DNA of 62,464 bases from Deltaproteobacteria bacterium. Lineage in GTDB: Bacteria; Desulfobacterota; Desulfobulbia; Desulfobulbales; JAJRZW01. Positions within the stretch are counted from its first letter, which is position 1, and every line of letters begins with the position of its first letter. The notes under the pieces were generated by a model that was not told the DNA's origin, searched no databases, and was given only the letters and a program-made list of their open reading frames with translations. The stretch covers positions 1 to 62,464 of the forward strand of contig JAJRZW010000040.1 of assembly GCA_024275015.1 (NCBI GenBank), in the 5' to 3' direction. Shown here one piece after another: positions 34,557 to 43,789 of this stretch. A program made the translations under genes and the position numbers.

Positions 34557-36635
34557 ATTGCATCCGATGGTCCCCTCTTCCTCGACAATCGCCCGGGATA
34601 AAAGCTCCGGGACATCAAGGATCAACGCCACCTCGCCATTTCCGAGGATGGTGGCCCCGGAAAGGCCTTCGGCGTTACGGTAGGCCCAGCCCAACGACTT
34701 TATCACCGTCTGGTGGTCGCCAATGACATCGTCAAGGACCAGACCGCTGCGAATGCCGTCGACCTCGACAATTACTATCTGTTCAATCTCAGGCCGCTCA
34801 CCCGGAAGTTCAAAAAAGTCCCGCAGACGCACATAGGGGACCAGCTGGTCGCGGACCGAAATCACCTGACGGCCGTGGAAACGCTCGATCTCCTCCGGTC
34901 CCAGTTCAACACATTCCTCAACCTCGGAAAGCGGGACCACGAATGAGGTCTCATCAGCCCGGACCAGAAGGCCGTCGATAATCGCCAGAGTCAGGGGCAG
35001 GATGATGCTGACAGTCATCCCCTGACCGGCGACACTGCGGCTGACCTCCACCGTACCCTTCAGCCCCTCGATGGTGCTTTTGACCACGTCCATTCCCACC
35101 CCGCGGCCGGACACGCTGGTGACCTCACGGGCGGTGGAAAGCCCGGGGACAAAAATCGAGTTGAGGATGTCATGTTCGACAAGGTCGTCATCGGCCCGGA
35201 GAATACCCCTGGCCACCGCCTGGTCGCGGATGGCGTCAACGTCAAGACCGCGGCCGTCGTCGGTCACGGTTATCACCACATTGCCACCAGCATGACGGGC
35301 GGCAAGACGAATGGTTCCCCGGGCGGACTTGCCGGCGGCAAGCCTCTCGTCCGGGGGTTCAAGGCCGTGGTCAATGCTGTTACGAATCAGATGGACCAGA
35401 GGATCAGCCAATTGGTCGATGACGTTCTTGTCAAGCTCGGTCTCGGCCCCGGCGGTCTCAAGGGCGATCTCCTTGCCAAGCTCGGCGGAGAGGTCACGCA
35501 CCAGGCGGCGGAACCGGGCAAAGCTTGTGCCGATGGGCAGCATCCTGATATTGAGGACACAGTCACGCAGCTCGGCGGTCAGCAATTCTATCCCCTCGAC
35601 CGGTTCAAGCAGAGCCGCGGCCCCGGTCTGGGCCGCGACATCACTCAGGCGGGCCTGGGTCACCACCAGTTCACCGACCAGGTTGATCAGACGGTCAAGT
35701 TTGTCAGATGCCACCCGGATACTGTCAACCGCCTTATGGGCCTTGGCGGCAGAGCGGTTAAGCAATTGCTGCTCCGCCAGGGCCGCTTTAACCCGGGTCG
35801 GGGCAACCAGACCCGCGTCAACCAGAAGTTCTCCCAGGGGTTTCTGCGCCGCCAGGGCAACGCGCAGCTGTTCCCGGTCGACCTCGCCCCGGGCGACGAG
35901 AATCTCGCCGAGGCGTTTATGTTCGCAGAAATCAGGACCATCTTCCCGGGCAAGCTCGGCAACCCCGACCTCGGCCGCCGATTCGATAAAAATCAACTCA
36001 TCGCGGACGGCGTTTTCGCCCCGGTCGGTGGTCAGGAGGATCTCCCATTGGTCGCCGGTTTTATCATCCGCATCCTGATGGATCAACACGGTACAATCGC
36101 CCAGCTTTTCAAGCCCGGCAACAACGTCTTCAACCCCGCCGCCATGGACGAAAAATTCCGGCCCCGGCCGTACACTGACGCGATAATGAACCATACCGCC
36201 GCCACCTGATTGCGGCGGAACATCTTTGCCCCCGGGCGGATCATCGGCCGGCGGCGTTTCACCGCCCGCGACCAGATGGCCAAGGCCGGCGACGATCCCG
36301 TCGCCGCTGGCCGGGTCCGGCGGTTCTCCACCGGCGACCGCGGCCATGAGGCTGGTGATATGGTCCCGGGCCGCTAAAATCAGGTCAATAAGCTCGTGAG
36401 TCACCTTCACCCGGCCGTCGCGGACCTGATCCAGGGCCGATTCCACATGGTGGGTAAAGGAAGCGATATCGTCAAAGCCGAACATCGCCCCCGAGCCTTT
36501 AATGGTATGCATGGCCCGGAATATCCGCCCAACCAGATCAAGGTTTTCCGGATCAGACTCAAGCTCAAGCAGCCCGGTCTCAAGCTCCTCCAGTAATTCG
36601 CCCGCCTCTTCCTGAAATATCTCGCTGTAATCCAT
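34554..36635 (-). CDS. cheA: chemotaxis histidine kinase CheA
   Basis: CheA is the central kinase. Hpt domain (about 1-100) has the phospho-His in RAMHTIKGSG. A variable region follows, with two copies of a short motif (about 241-291: LGEILVARGEVDREQLRVAL and LGELLVDAGLVAPTRVKAAL) resembling the MshEN/GspE-N fold. The dimerisation helices, ATPase (HLIRNSIDHGLE, VTDDGRGLD, GRGVGMDVV) and CheW-like domain come next. Start ATG 36635 (MDYSEIFQEEAGE) is chosen; TTG 36656 overlaps the receptor stop and would add seven residues. Confidence 0.94.
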   Translation of the reverse strand: MDYSEIFQEEAGELLEELETGLLELESDPENLDLVGRIFRAMHTIKGSGAMFGFDDIASFTHHVESALDQVRDGRVKVTHELIDLILAARDHITSLMAAVAGGEPPDPASGDGIVAGLGHLVAGGETPPADDPPGGKDVPPQSGGGGMVHYRVSVRPGPEFFVHGGGVEDVVAGLEKLGDCTVLIHQDADDKTGDQWEILLTTDRGENAVRDELIFIESAAEVGVAELAREDGPDFCEHKRLGEILVARGEVDREQLRVALAAQKPLGELLVDAGLVAPTRVKAALAEQQLLNRSAAKAHKAVDSIRVASDKLDRLINLVGELVVTQARLSDVAAQTGAAALLEPVEGIELLTAELRDCVLNIRMLPIGTSFARFRRLVRDLSAELGKEIALETAGAETELDKNVIDQLADPLVHLIRNSIDHGLEPPDERLAAGKSARGTIRLAARHAGGNVVITVTDDGRGLDVDAIRDQAVARGILRADDDLVEHDILNSIFVPGLSTAREVTSVSGRGVGMDVVKSTIEGLKGTVEVSRSVAGQGMTVSIILPLTLAIIDGLLVRADETSFVVPLSEVEECVELGPEEIERFHGRQVISVRDQLVPYVRLRDFFELPGERPEIEQIVIVEVDGIRSGLVLDDVIGDHQTVIKSLGWAYRNAEGLSGATILGNGEVALILDVPELLSRAIVEEEGTIGCN

Positions 36636-36652
36636 GATTTCAGCCGAGTTAC

Positions 36653-38587
36653 TCAATAGCGTTCAAATTCGTGGTCGTCTTCATCGCCCATATGCAGATG
36701 GACTCCGGCGGCAGGCGTGGACTGCCGGGCCGAAGCGGCAGCCGGCGGCGACGGCAATTGCTGCGGTGTTTTTCTCTCCGCCGGGGCCGCGGCGGAGGAA
36801 CGGGCGCTTTCAGGGAGCCTGAAATATGAAATCGCCATCCTGAGGGCGTCGGACTGGGCTGTAAGTTCCTCGGAGGTTGAGGCCACCTCTTCGCTGGCGG
36901 AGGAATTCTGCTGGATCACCTGGTCGAGCTGCTCGATGGCCCGGGCGTTTTCTTTGATCCCCTTGGCCTGTTCGGTGCTGCCGGCGTCGATCTCGGCCAC
37001 TAGGTCGGCGGTCTTCTGAATCTGGGGAACGATCTCGTCGATGAGTTTACCGGCGTTGCCCGCGGTCTCGACACTGTTTTTCGCCACCGAACTGATCTCC
37101 TGGGCCGCGACCTGACTGCGTTCGGCAAGTTTCCTCACCTCGCTTGCCACCACCGCGAAGCCCTTGCCGTGTTCCCCGGCCCGGGCCGCCTCAATGGCGG
37201 CGTTAAGGGCGAGGAGATTGGTCTGACGGGCGATCTCCTCAACCACCTCGATCCGTTCGGCGATATTACGCATTGCCGATACCGTTTCCCCCACCGCGGC
37301 CCCGCCGCGGGCGGCGTCTTCAGCGGCCTTGGTGGCGAGAGCGGTGGTCTGGCGGGCGTTGTCGGCACTCTGGGTCACGGTGGCGGTCATCTCTTCCATG
37401 GAACTTGAAAGCTCCTCAACCGTGGCCGCCTGCTCCGCCGCCCCCTGGGAGACCTCCTGGGCCCCGGCGGAAAGTTCCTGGCTGCCGAGCCCCACCTGAT
37501 CGGCGGAAGAAACAATGGCGGAAAAGACCTCGCGCAACTTGGCGACCATGTCACGGTTAGCGGCAAGGAGCTCGCCCATCTCGTCGGCGCGGTCAACCTC
37601 TATCTCCATGGAAAGGTCACCGTTGGCGAGACGATTGGCAAGGGACACCGCCTCTGCCAGCGGCGTGGTGATACTCTTGCTCAGAACATAGAGGAGAAAG
37701 GCGAGGACCGTGATCACGATGGCCACGGTAACGAAAAACATCGACATTACCTGGGCCCGCTTTGCCGCCTGATACTGCGCGTTGACCTCGTACTCATGGT
37801 CGATTATCTCCATAAGGGAATCGGTCAAGGGGGAAATGGCGTGGGCCGACCGGCGCATATCCGCCAGTAACTTCTGATTCTCAAGCATGGCCGCGGTAAT
37901 CAGGCTGAACTTCCGCTGGTACAAACTCATTGCCGCGGCGATATGGGACTGATCCGCCGCCGGCAGACGGCTCACGTTCAGGGCCTTTTCAAAGGCGGCA
38001 TAGGCGGTGGCCATCTCTTCCAGATACTTCCGATCCTTACGGGCGAAGAAATCCTTTTCATGACGACGCATGGTAAGCATGAGGATATCAAGACCGACCA
38101 AATCGCAGCGCCGGAGGACATCTTCCGCCCCGTGCACCGATTTGCGCATCTGCCCGCGCAGACCCTGCTTTTCGTTCAGTCCTATCTCCCGGGTCTTTTG
38201 CACCAGCTTGTTGAAATCCGCCTCATAATCATCGATCGCAACTCCTATCCGGCCGATAAGATCATGGGTCTTCTGTTTTACCGCCCGGGCGTCAATAGCC
38301 CTGGCATTTTCCCGGAACTTCCGCAGGGCGGCGGCGTGTTCCTTTACATAGGCAAGATCTTTACGAAGAAGAAAATCCTTTTCCCGCCGCCTGGCCTCAA
38401 GTAATTGGATATCCATTTCCAGGAGGGTACTGTCATCGTTCACCACCCGCTCGTTCTCAATCAGGGCCTTTTTCTGTATCGACACCCCGATGAGATAAAC
38501 CCCGGCCAGGACCAGCAGGCCGGTGCCGACGATCATCGCCAGGGCCAGCATCTTGCGGCTTACCTTCATGTTCCTGAAAAATTCCAT
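36653..38587 (-). CDS. methyl-accepting chemotaxis protein with HBM-type sensor and C-terminal pentapeptide
   Basis: The 644-aa receptor has a membrane helix at about 11-33 and a periplasmic helical domain (about 40-280). That domain has duplicated motifs RRREKDFLLRKDLAYV and RRHEKDFFARKDRKYL, typical of helical bimodular (HBM) sensors. A second membrane helix follows (about 287-308), then HAMP and the signalling tip (EIARQTNLLALNAAIEAARAG). After a Pro/Ala-rich tail the protein ends EFERY, which fits the x-[aromatic]-x-x-[aromatic] tether bound by CheR in other bacteria. GAGGAGG precedes ATG 38587. Confidence 0.93.
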   Translation of the reverse strand: MEFFRNMKVSRKMLALAMIVGTGLLVLAGVYLIGVSIQKKALIENERVVNDDSTLLEMDIQLLEARRREKDFLLRKDLAYVKEHAAALRKFRENARAIDARAVKQKTHDLIGRIGVAIDDYEADFNKLVQKTREIGLNEKQGLRGQMRKSVHGAEDVLRRCDLVGLDILMLTMRRHEKDFFARKDRKYLEEMATAYAAFEKALNVSRLPAADQSHIAAAMSLYQRKFSLITAAMLENQKLLADMRRSAHAISPLTDSLMEIIDHEYEVNAQYQAAKRAQVMSMFFVTVAIVITVLAFLLYVLSKSITTPLAEAVSLANRLANGDLSMEIEVDRADEMGELLAANRDMVAKLREVFSAIVSSADQVGLGSQELSAGAQEVSQGAAEQAATVEELSSSMEEMTATVTQSADNARQTTALATKAAEDAARGGAAVGETVSAMRNIAERIEVVEEIARQTNLLALNAAIEAARAGEHGKGFAVVASEVRKLAERSQVAAQEISSVAKNSVETAGNAGKLIDEIVPQIQKTADLVAEIDAGSTEQAKGIKENARAIEQLDQVIQQNSSASEEVASTSEELTAQSDALRMAISYFRLPESARSSAAAPAERKTPQQLPSPPAAASARQSTPAAGVHLHMGDEDDHEFERY

Positions 38588-38660
38588 CCCTCATCCTCCT
38601 CGAAAAAAAAAGAAAAAACACCCGGGACCGCCAATGGCGACAGCCATCACCTGAAACCGG

Positions 38661-38904
38661 CTTATAGATATCCTGAATCCGTGACGGCTTCGAGGGCTAT
38701 TAAAGCGCATCCGTTTGAACCAGCGCGTTTTTGGCCGGGTTGCCGTTTGGGTGCCAGGTTCACCCCGCCGCCCTTCGGGGCGTCCGATAGCGGACCATCT
38801 GCTGTGTCGGCAACCCGTTGATATACCGAAGTATTATCAACGTGGTTGCCTCCTTGCATCTGACCCGCTCTCGAACGCTCACGGATTCAGGGATATATCT
38901 TAGG
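38661..38904. mobile_element. MITE-like element with ~34-base inverted ends
   Basis: Arms 38661-38694 and 38870-38903 are imperfect reverse complements sharing TCACGGATTCAG and CTCGAA, and the outer tips read CTTATAGATAT and ATATATCTTAG. About 175 bases lie between, including a GCCGCCCTTCGGGGC hairpin and an inverted GTTGCCG...CGGCAAC pair, with no real gene. It sits in the 526-base gap (38588-39113) between the chemoreceptor start and the glycosyltransferase stop. The rest of that gap shows an A-rich run next to the receptor start and nothing else recognised. Confidence 0.6.
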
Positions 38905-39113
38905 ATGAAATGGCCTGACACAAACCATCCCGATATTCCGAAAGTCGGATTCTCCCCGATCCGACTCTTCCAGGAAGATTGTAGGCAGAGTTTTTTCCTC
39001 CGGTCAAACCAATTGATATTTTTTTTCAGGCGATCAATCAAACACGCCTGACACAGGAAAAATCGCAGCCGGAAGGGGGAGGCAGGAAGCGCTTACATCT
39101 TTTAACGCGGGGA

Positions 39114-39944
39114 TCAGACGCGGGACATCCCGGCCGCCAGGGCAAGAAACCTGCGGCCCTCAACGCCCCGGCCGTGTTTTATGCAGCCGTTGCCGTAGAT
39201 TACGGCCCGGCGGGCGAGTTCTTTTCTTGCCGCGTCTTCCTGGGCCGGGAAAAGGGGGGATTTTTTAACGAGTTTATCCAGGGCGAGAATCCGGAAACGA
39301 TCCATGCCCTGACGGTAACGCATTGATAACTGGTCGGCGCGGCCGCCGTTCCTGTTTGTCAACGACCGCGGCAAGAGCATGAAAGGCAGACGGCTCGCGG
39401 CCCGGAGCCAGAGTTCATAGTCCTCGCAGCAGGGAAAGGCGGGGTCAAACCCGCCCACGAGTTCAAAAAAACGGGGCCTGGCCATGACCGTGCTCATGCC
39501 GACGCAGCAGAGGGGCAGACATTTAGGGAAGATATATCCCGAGGGACGGAGGTGTTTCTTCTTCTGGTTAAGGAGACGGCCGCGACGATACCAGGTCTCG
39601 TCGGTATGGCTGATCAGGGCGGCGGGATGGGCCCGCATCAGAGCCACCTGGGAGGCGATCTTGTCGGCGGCAAAACGATCGTCGGAGTCGAGAAAGGCGA
39701 TGAACTCACCCCGGGAGGCGGCAATGCCGGTATTTCTCGCCGCCGCTACCCCGGCATGGGCCTGACGGATATAATGAATCCGCCCCATCCGCATACCGAT
39801 GGCGGCAACGGTATGGTCATCGGAACCATCGTCAACGACGATGATTTCAAGGTCGTCAAATGACTGCTCCAGGACCGAATCAATTGCCCCGGGCAGCCAT
39901 TCGGCCCGGTTATATGTTGGAATGATTACCGTGACCTGTGGCAT
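39114..39944 (-). CDS. family 2 glycosyltransferase
   Basis: The 276-aa GT-A fold enzyme begins PQVTVIIPTYNRAEWLPGAIDSVLEQS, has the nucleotide-sugar site IIVVDDGSDDHT and the metal-binding DSDDRF, then CEDYELWLRAA as the catalytic acidic region. No membrane segment is seen. The donor and acceptor are unknown. It starts 12 bases after birA and is probably co-transcribed with the carboxylase cluster, without an obvious functional link. Confidence 0.88.
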   Translation of the reverse strand: MPQVTVIIPTYNRAEWLPGAIDSVLEQSFDDLEIIVVDDGSDDHTVAAIGMRMGRIHYIRQAHAGVAAARNTGIAASRGEFIAFLDSDDRFAADKIASQVALMRAHPAALISHTDETWYRRGRLLNQKKKHLRPSGYIFPKCLPLCCVGMSTVMARPRFFELVGGFDPAFPCCEDYELWLRAASRLPFMLLPRSLTNRNGGRADQLSMRYRQGMDRFRILALDKLVKKSPLFPAQEDAARKELARRAVIYGNGCIKHGRGVEGRRFLALAAGMSRV

Positions 39945-39956
39945 TGATCGCTTGCA

Positions 39957-40850
39957 TTACAGGTATATGATCTCGCCGGCGACCTCGTTTACCACCGTGC
40001 CGTCATCAAGGCGGAGGTTAAGGCTGCCGTCAGCGGCGAGGGAGTCGACCACGGCCTCGTACATGACCTCCCGGTCAAGGTCATGGCCGAAAGACACCCG
40101 GCGGCCGATGCTGTCGCTTAACCGCCGCCAGCGTTCAAGAACCGGGTGTGGCGCATGGTCGTCCGCCGCCCGGATTTCGTCTGTTTCATGTAACAGGCCG
40201 ATATTCCAGGCCAGCCGTGATAAAAGATCAACCGCGACCGCGTCAAGGTCAAGTTCACCGCCGGCGGCCCGGGCCAGAGATGTTGCGGTTGGGCCTAATT
40301 CGGCGGGGAACATCTGGTTGTTGACATTAAGGCCGATGCCGATGAGAAAAAATTCCTCATCGCCACAGCGGCTGGTCTCGATCAGAACCCCGGCAACCTT
40401 GCGGCCCCGGATCATCACGTCGCTGACCCACTTCAGCCTCGCGTCCGGGGCATGATCCCGCGCCGTCTCACACACCGCCACCCCGGCCGCGAACGGCATA
40501 AGCCGCGCGCTTTCCGGCATAAGGGTATTGGCGACAACCAGGGTCAGCCACAGACCGCCGTCCGGGGCGTGCCATACCCTTTTGAACCGGCCGCGACCGG
40601 CGGTAAGCCTTTCGGAAAATATGACCAGACCATCGGGGAAACAACAGCCGTTTTCCCGGGCCGCGGCGAGCAATTGTTCCGCCCGGACAAAACCGCTGGC
40701 AATGGCCTTTTCAACCAGGATCGTTGAGCCGACGCCGAGACCGCGGCGCAGAATAATTTCAGCCTTGTTCCCCCACGATCCGCGCCGCCGTTCAAGCTCA
40801 CGGCTTAAAATAAAATCTTTGAGAGATGCGGGACTGAGACTTAATCCCAT
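39957..40850 (-). CDS. birA: biotin--protein ligase (BirA-like)
   Basis: This enzyme attaches biotin to the carrier protein of acetyl-CoA carboxylase. The ATP/biotin site reads ERLTAGRGRFKRVWHAPDGGLWLTL (typically TxGRGRxGRxW), with KWVSDVMIRGRKVAGVLIE and GIGLNVNN. The usual KWPNDV is changed to KWVSDV. A C-terminal SH3-like domain is present. There is no N-terminal helix-turn-helix, so it should not act as a repressor. The start overlaps the biotin-carrier gene by ten bases, supporting the pairing. Confidence 0.88.
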   Translation of the reverse strand: MGLSLSPASLKDFILSRELERRRGSWGNKAEIILRRGLGVGSTILVEKAIASGFVRAEQLLAAARENGCCFPDGLVIFSERLTAGRGRFKRVWHAPDGGLWLTLVVANTLMPESARLMPFAAGVAVCETARDHAPDARLKWVSDVMIRGRKVAGVLIETSRCGDEEFFLIGIGLNVNNQMFPAELGPTATSLARAAGGELDLDAVAVDLLSRLAWNIGLLHETDEIRAADDHAPHPVLERWRRLSDSIGRRVSFGHDLDREVMYEAVVDSLAADGSLNLRLDDGTVVNEVAGEIIYL

Positions 40851-41488
40851 TCAGCCTTGACCCTGGTGATGATCTTCTGGATCAGGGGAAGTTTTTCCTT
40901 TGAACAGATACCGATCAGGGGCTCGCCCTGGTCCACGGTGATCCCGGATTTAAAGTACAGGGAATGGATGATCCCCGGTTCGCCGTCATAAAAGACCGGG
41001 GTGTCACGCTTCATCAGGCTCATGGTCATGATCTCGTCCCCGGGACTGACCATAACCTCGCGCTGGCCGTACTTGTCAATCCGTGACTGGATTTCGGGAG
41101 AAAAATAATACTTGGCCCGTTCCGGGGCGTTGAAGGGGAGAAGAACCTGGCGGAGAATCTTGTCAATGATCTCCCGTTTTTTAAGCGGGTGTTTAATGGT
41201 GATGATCTTCTCCCCGGCCTCGGTGAAAAGCCCTTCAAGGTCATTCCTCACAAACGAGACCGTGCCGTTGGTGGGTGAATGGACGGTCTTGGGATTTCGC
41301 TCCCGGGTGAGGACGTAAAGCGCGGTCCCGGAGAGATGGCGCCACTCACCGTTCACCCCGGTGACCTCGTCTCCCTCCCTGACCTGAAAACGGATACGCC
41401 CGGTGTGGAGGGAGTGGATATCGACGTAATCAAAGGGATCGGAACGATATTTAGCGAAAATTTCATCAAAACCTATATCTTCGCCCAT
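40841..41488 (-). CDS. atypical biotin carrier subunit of acetyl-CoA carboxylase
   Basis: The 215-aa protein has two biotinyl/lipoyl-like halves. The first contains VHSPTNGTVSFV and EAGEKIITIKHPL. The second (about 148-205) reads GDEIMTMSLMKR, then GEPGIIHSLYFKSGITVDQGEPLIGI, which follows the biotinyl-domain layout with Lys160 where standard carriers have the EAMKM lysine. It lies between the carboxyltransferase and biotin ligase genes. GGAGAAG precedes ATG 41488. The assignment rests on layout and context; biotinylation of Lys160 is inferred. Confidence 0.72.
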   Translation of the reverse strand: MGEDIGFDEIFAKYRSDPFDYVDIHSLHTGRIRFQVREGDEVTGVNGEWRHLSGTALYVLTRERNPKTVHSPTNGTVSFVRNDLEGLFTEAGEKIITIKHPLKKREIIDKILRQVLLPFNAPERAKYYFSPEIQSRIDKYGQREVMVSPGDEIMTMSLMKRDTPVFYDGEPGIIHSLYFKSGITVDQGEPLIGICSKEKLPLIQKIITRVKAEWD

Positions 41489-41503
41489 TATATTTCTTCT
41501 CCG

Positions 41504-41524
41504 GGTTCACGGTTCATGGTTCAA
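41504..41524. repeat. three tandem heptamers
   Basis: GGTTCAC GGTTCAT GGTTCAA occur head to tail across the carboxyltransferase stop codon and the following gap. The third unit contains the stop. Confidence 0.7.
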
Positions 41525-43779
41525 CGGTAATAAAGATTGCGGCCGCCCATGGTCATCAGGGATTGATAAAGATTGCGGCGGAACTCACGCCGGTCCCATA
41601 TTCCCTGGATATGACCGCGCCGGAGCGCGTTCCTGGCGCTGTGATAATCCGGGGAGATGTCTTCGCCTGTGGTTTCGCGGATGACCCCGATCCCGGCAAA
41701 ACCGATCCGGCTTGAGCGGATGGCGAACTGGTACGGGGAACAACCGAGGAAACTCGCCACCGGCCCGGCATAGGAATTATTGTCGTAAACAACCAGATAC
41801 AGACCGCCTGAATCAATATACTCCCGTACCGCCATGGTGCATTTGGGCATCTGGATCACCCCGAGGGTTCCCTCGTGGATACGGATACCGGCGGTGGTGT
41901 GAATATAGGCCAGAAGCGGCCGGCGTTTAAGCTGGGCCAGGTCGCAGGCGCGGACAAATTTCTCTCCCTCGGCGGCGCCGACGGTACCGTTACGGAAATC
42001 ACGGTAGAGCATGGCGACAACGATATCAACCCCGAAAACCTTGGCGTCAAAAGTGATTATCGATGACTTGCGCTCGGTGGCGGCCCGGGCCGCCTTGATC
42101 TTATTATCAAGCCCCTTGAAGTTCAGGGGATTGACCGAGGCAATGTCGCGGTTGAACTCGCGGATTGAATCACGGTCAAAGAGATGCTTCATATACCATT
42201 GATACTCAAGGGGAAAATGATGACCGCAATTTTCACAGACACCGCAAAACTCACCGTAAAGGTCGGGAACCCATAGGTCTTTACAGCCATGACGCCCGGC
42301 GTTTGGACAGGTGACGGTGCGATCTTCATTGGCCAGCGGGCTGACGTAACCGCTGCGGCTTGAATCTCTCTCACAGGCGAATCCGGCCCCGGAATGCAGG
42401 GGCCGGACCGGACGCGAATCCTGCTTGCGGGAGATAAAATCATAGGCCGAGGAAAAAGGCGCGGTCATCCGCCGCAAAAAAACCGATCCCTCGCCGGAGA
42501 CGTCTTTTAATACCTGCTGCGCCATCTTCTGCTGGCCGCGGAGGATATCATAACGAACCGAATACCAGGTCCGGGCCGCCTGATGCCGCATCTTGGCACA
42601 GAAACTGGAATAGGCTGACTTGCGCCCACCCTCATAGGCCCATGAGGCCATGTTGCGGTATTTACGGCTGCGAAGGATGAGCATCCGCTTGATCTCGTCG
42701 GGGTTTAATTCCCAGGAGATATCGATCCGGGGTTCAATCACATCGCCCTCTTCCGCCTTTTCGAGATTAAGTTCATAGGCGCGAAAGGCCCGCAGACTCT
42801 TGGTCTTCAGAACCACCTCATCGGTGGCCCGGATCATCTCCGCCTTGATCTTGCGGAAAAAAGGAAAATCGTCGCGTTTGCCGCCCAACAGGGGTTCACG
42901 GATGACCCGGTCGATGGTCCCGAAACGGAGATTATCGTCAGCGGTGAGTTTAAGACCGTCGGCGATCTGTTCCACCAGTTCCCGGGGGGCCTGGCCTCCA
43001 GCCCGGACCTTGCCCTCGATGGCGGCCCCGCCCTCGGGCGAAATCACTGAATAATAGCCATGGGAAAACATCAGGCGAAAATCAGCCATCCCCACGGCCT
43101 CGGCGCCGCCGGAACCGCCCTCGCTGATCACCGCGACCAACGGCACCCGCAGCTTGGCCATAATATAAAGGTTACGGGCGATCTGCTGGGCCGCGCCGGG
43201 GTAGTCTTCCACCGGAAACGCGCCGGGAGTGAAGACGTAATAATGGATCGGGATCCCCTCGGTCTGGGCCACCAGCATATAACGCATCGCCTTTTCATTG
43301 CCCCAGGGCTTGCTCGAACCGCCGTTACGGTACTCCTCGCCATGGCCCTTCTCGTGACCGATGACCATCACCTGCTGGGTAATGCTGCGTTTCTTCACCT
43401 GACGGACGATATTGGCCTTGGCGACCATCATCGACGGATCAATACTGGCGTCTTCCTCACCGCCAAGCTCGGTATAATCGTCATAAACGTTTTCAAGGAT
43501 GTCCTTGAGGGTGAAACGCAGGGGACTCCTGACGATCCGGACCCGTTCCATCGGGGTCAGATTTTCCTCGCAGCGTTCCTCAAGAAAACTGATGGCGTCC
43601 TCGAAATTTCTGATCCCGGTGGCCAGTTCCTCGCGCTCGATCTCATAAAAATCGTCTTTCAGGCGTTGACATTTCTCCTCAAGGCCGGAGAGATTGCCCC
43701 ACTCACGGTTATCTTTCACCTGCAGGAGATATTTAAGCCGCTCATCGGCGGCAAGAAGTCTTTTATGCAGATCTTCCAT
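41521..43779 (-). CDS. fused acetyl-CoA carboxylase carboxyltransferase (alpha-beta)
   Basis: The 752-aa protein joins both carboxyltransferase subunits, which are separate AccA and AccD in E. coli. The alpha part (about 1-350) starts with a coiled-coil-like helix and has MVIGHEKGHGEEYRNGGSSKPWGNEKAMRYM, VAVISEGGSGGAEAVGMAD and YYSVISPEGGAAI. A basic linker follows, then a beta-type zinc ribbon (about 491-518; CPNAGRHGC, CGVCENC) and the beta part with AYIHTTAGIRIHEGTLGVIQMPK. ATG 43779 follows AAGGA. It is followed by the carrier and ligase genes and preceded by accC. Confidence 0.9.
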   Translation of the reverse strand: MEDLHKRLLAADERLKYLLQVKDNREWGNLSGLEEKCQRLKDDFYEIEREELATGIRNFEDAISFLEERCEENLTPMERVRIVRSPLRFTLKDILENVYDDYTELGGEEDASIDPSMMVAKANIVRQVKKRSITQQVMVIGHEKGHGEEYRNGGSSKPWGNEKAMRYMLVAQTEGIPIHYYVFTPGAFPVEDYPGAAQQIARNLYIMAKLRVPLVAVISEGGSGGAEAVGMADFRLMFSHGYYSVISPEGGAAIEGKVRAGGQAPRELVEQIADGLKLTADDNLRFGTIDRVIREPLLGGKRDDFPFFRKIKAEMIRATDEVVLKTKSLRAFRAYELNLEKAEEGDVIEPRIDISWELNPDEIKRMLILRSRKYRNMASWAYEGGRKSAYSSFCAKMRHQAARTWYSVRYDILRGQQKMAQQVLKDVSGEGSVFLRRMTAPFSSAYDFISRKQDSRPVRPLHSGAGFACERDSSRSGYVSPLANEDRTVTCPNAGRHGCKDLWVPDLYGEFCGVCENCGHHFPLEYQWYMKHLFDRDSIREFNRDIASVNPLNFKGLDNKIKAARAATERKSSIITFDAKVFGVDIVVAMLYRDFRNGTVGAAEGEKFVRACDLAQLKRRPLLAYIHTTAGIRIHEGTLGVIQMPKCTMAVREYIDSGGLYLVVYDNNSYAGPVASFLGCSPYQFAIRSSRIGFAGIGVIRETTGEDISPDYHSARNALRRGHIQGIWDRREFRRNLYQSLMTMGGRNLYYR

Positions 43780-43789
43780 GGATATTCCT

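Noticed and set aside
38662-39041. Short minus-strand ORFs within and beside the MITE-like element
   Set aside because: They have no ribosome sites, their codons span the inverted repeats, and no protein family is recognisable.
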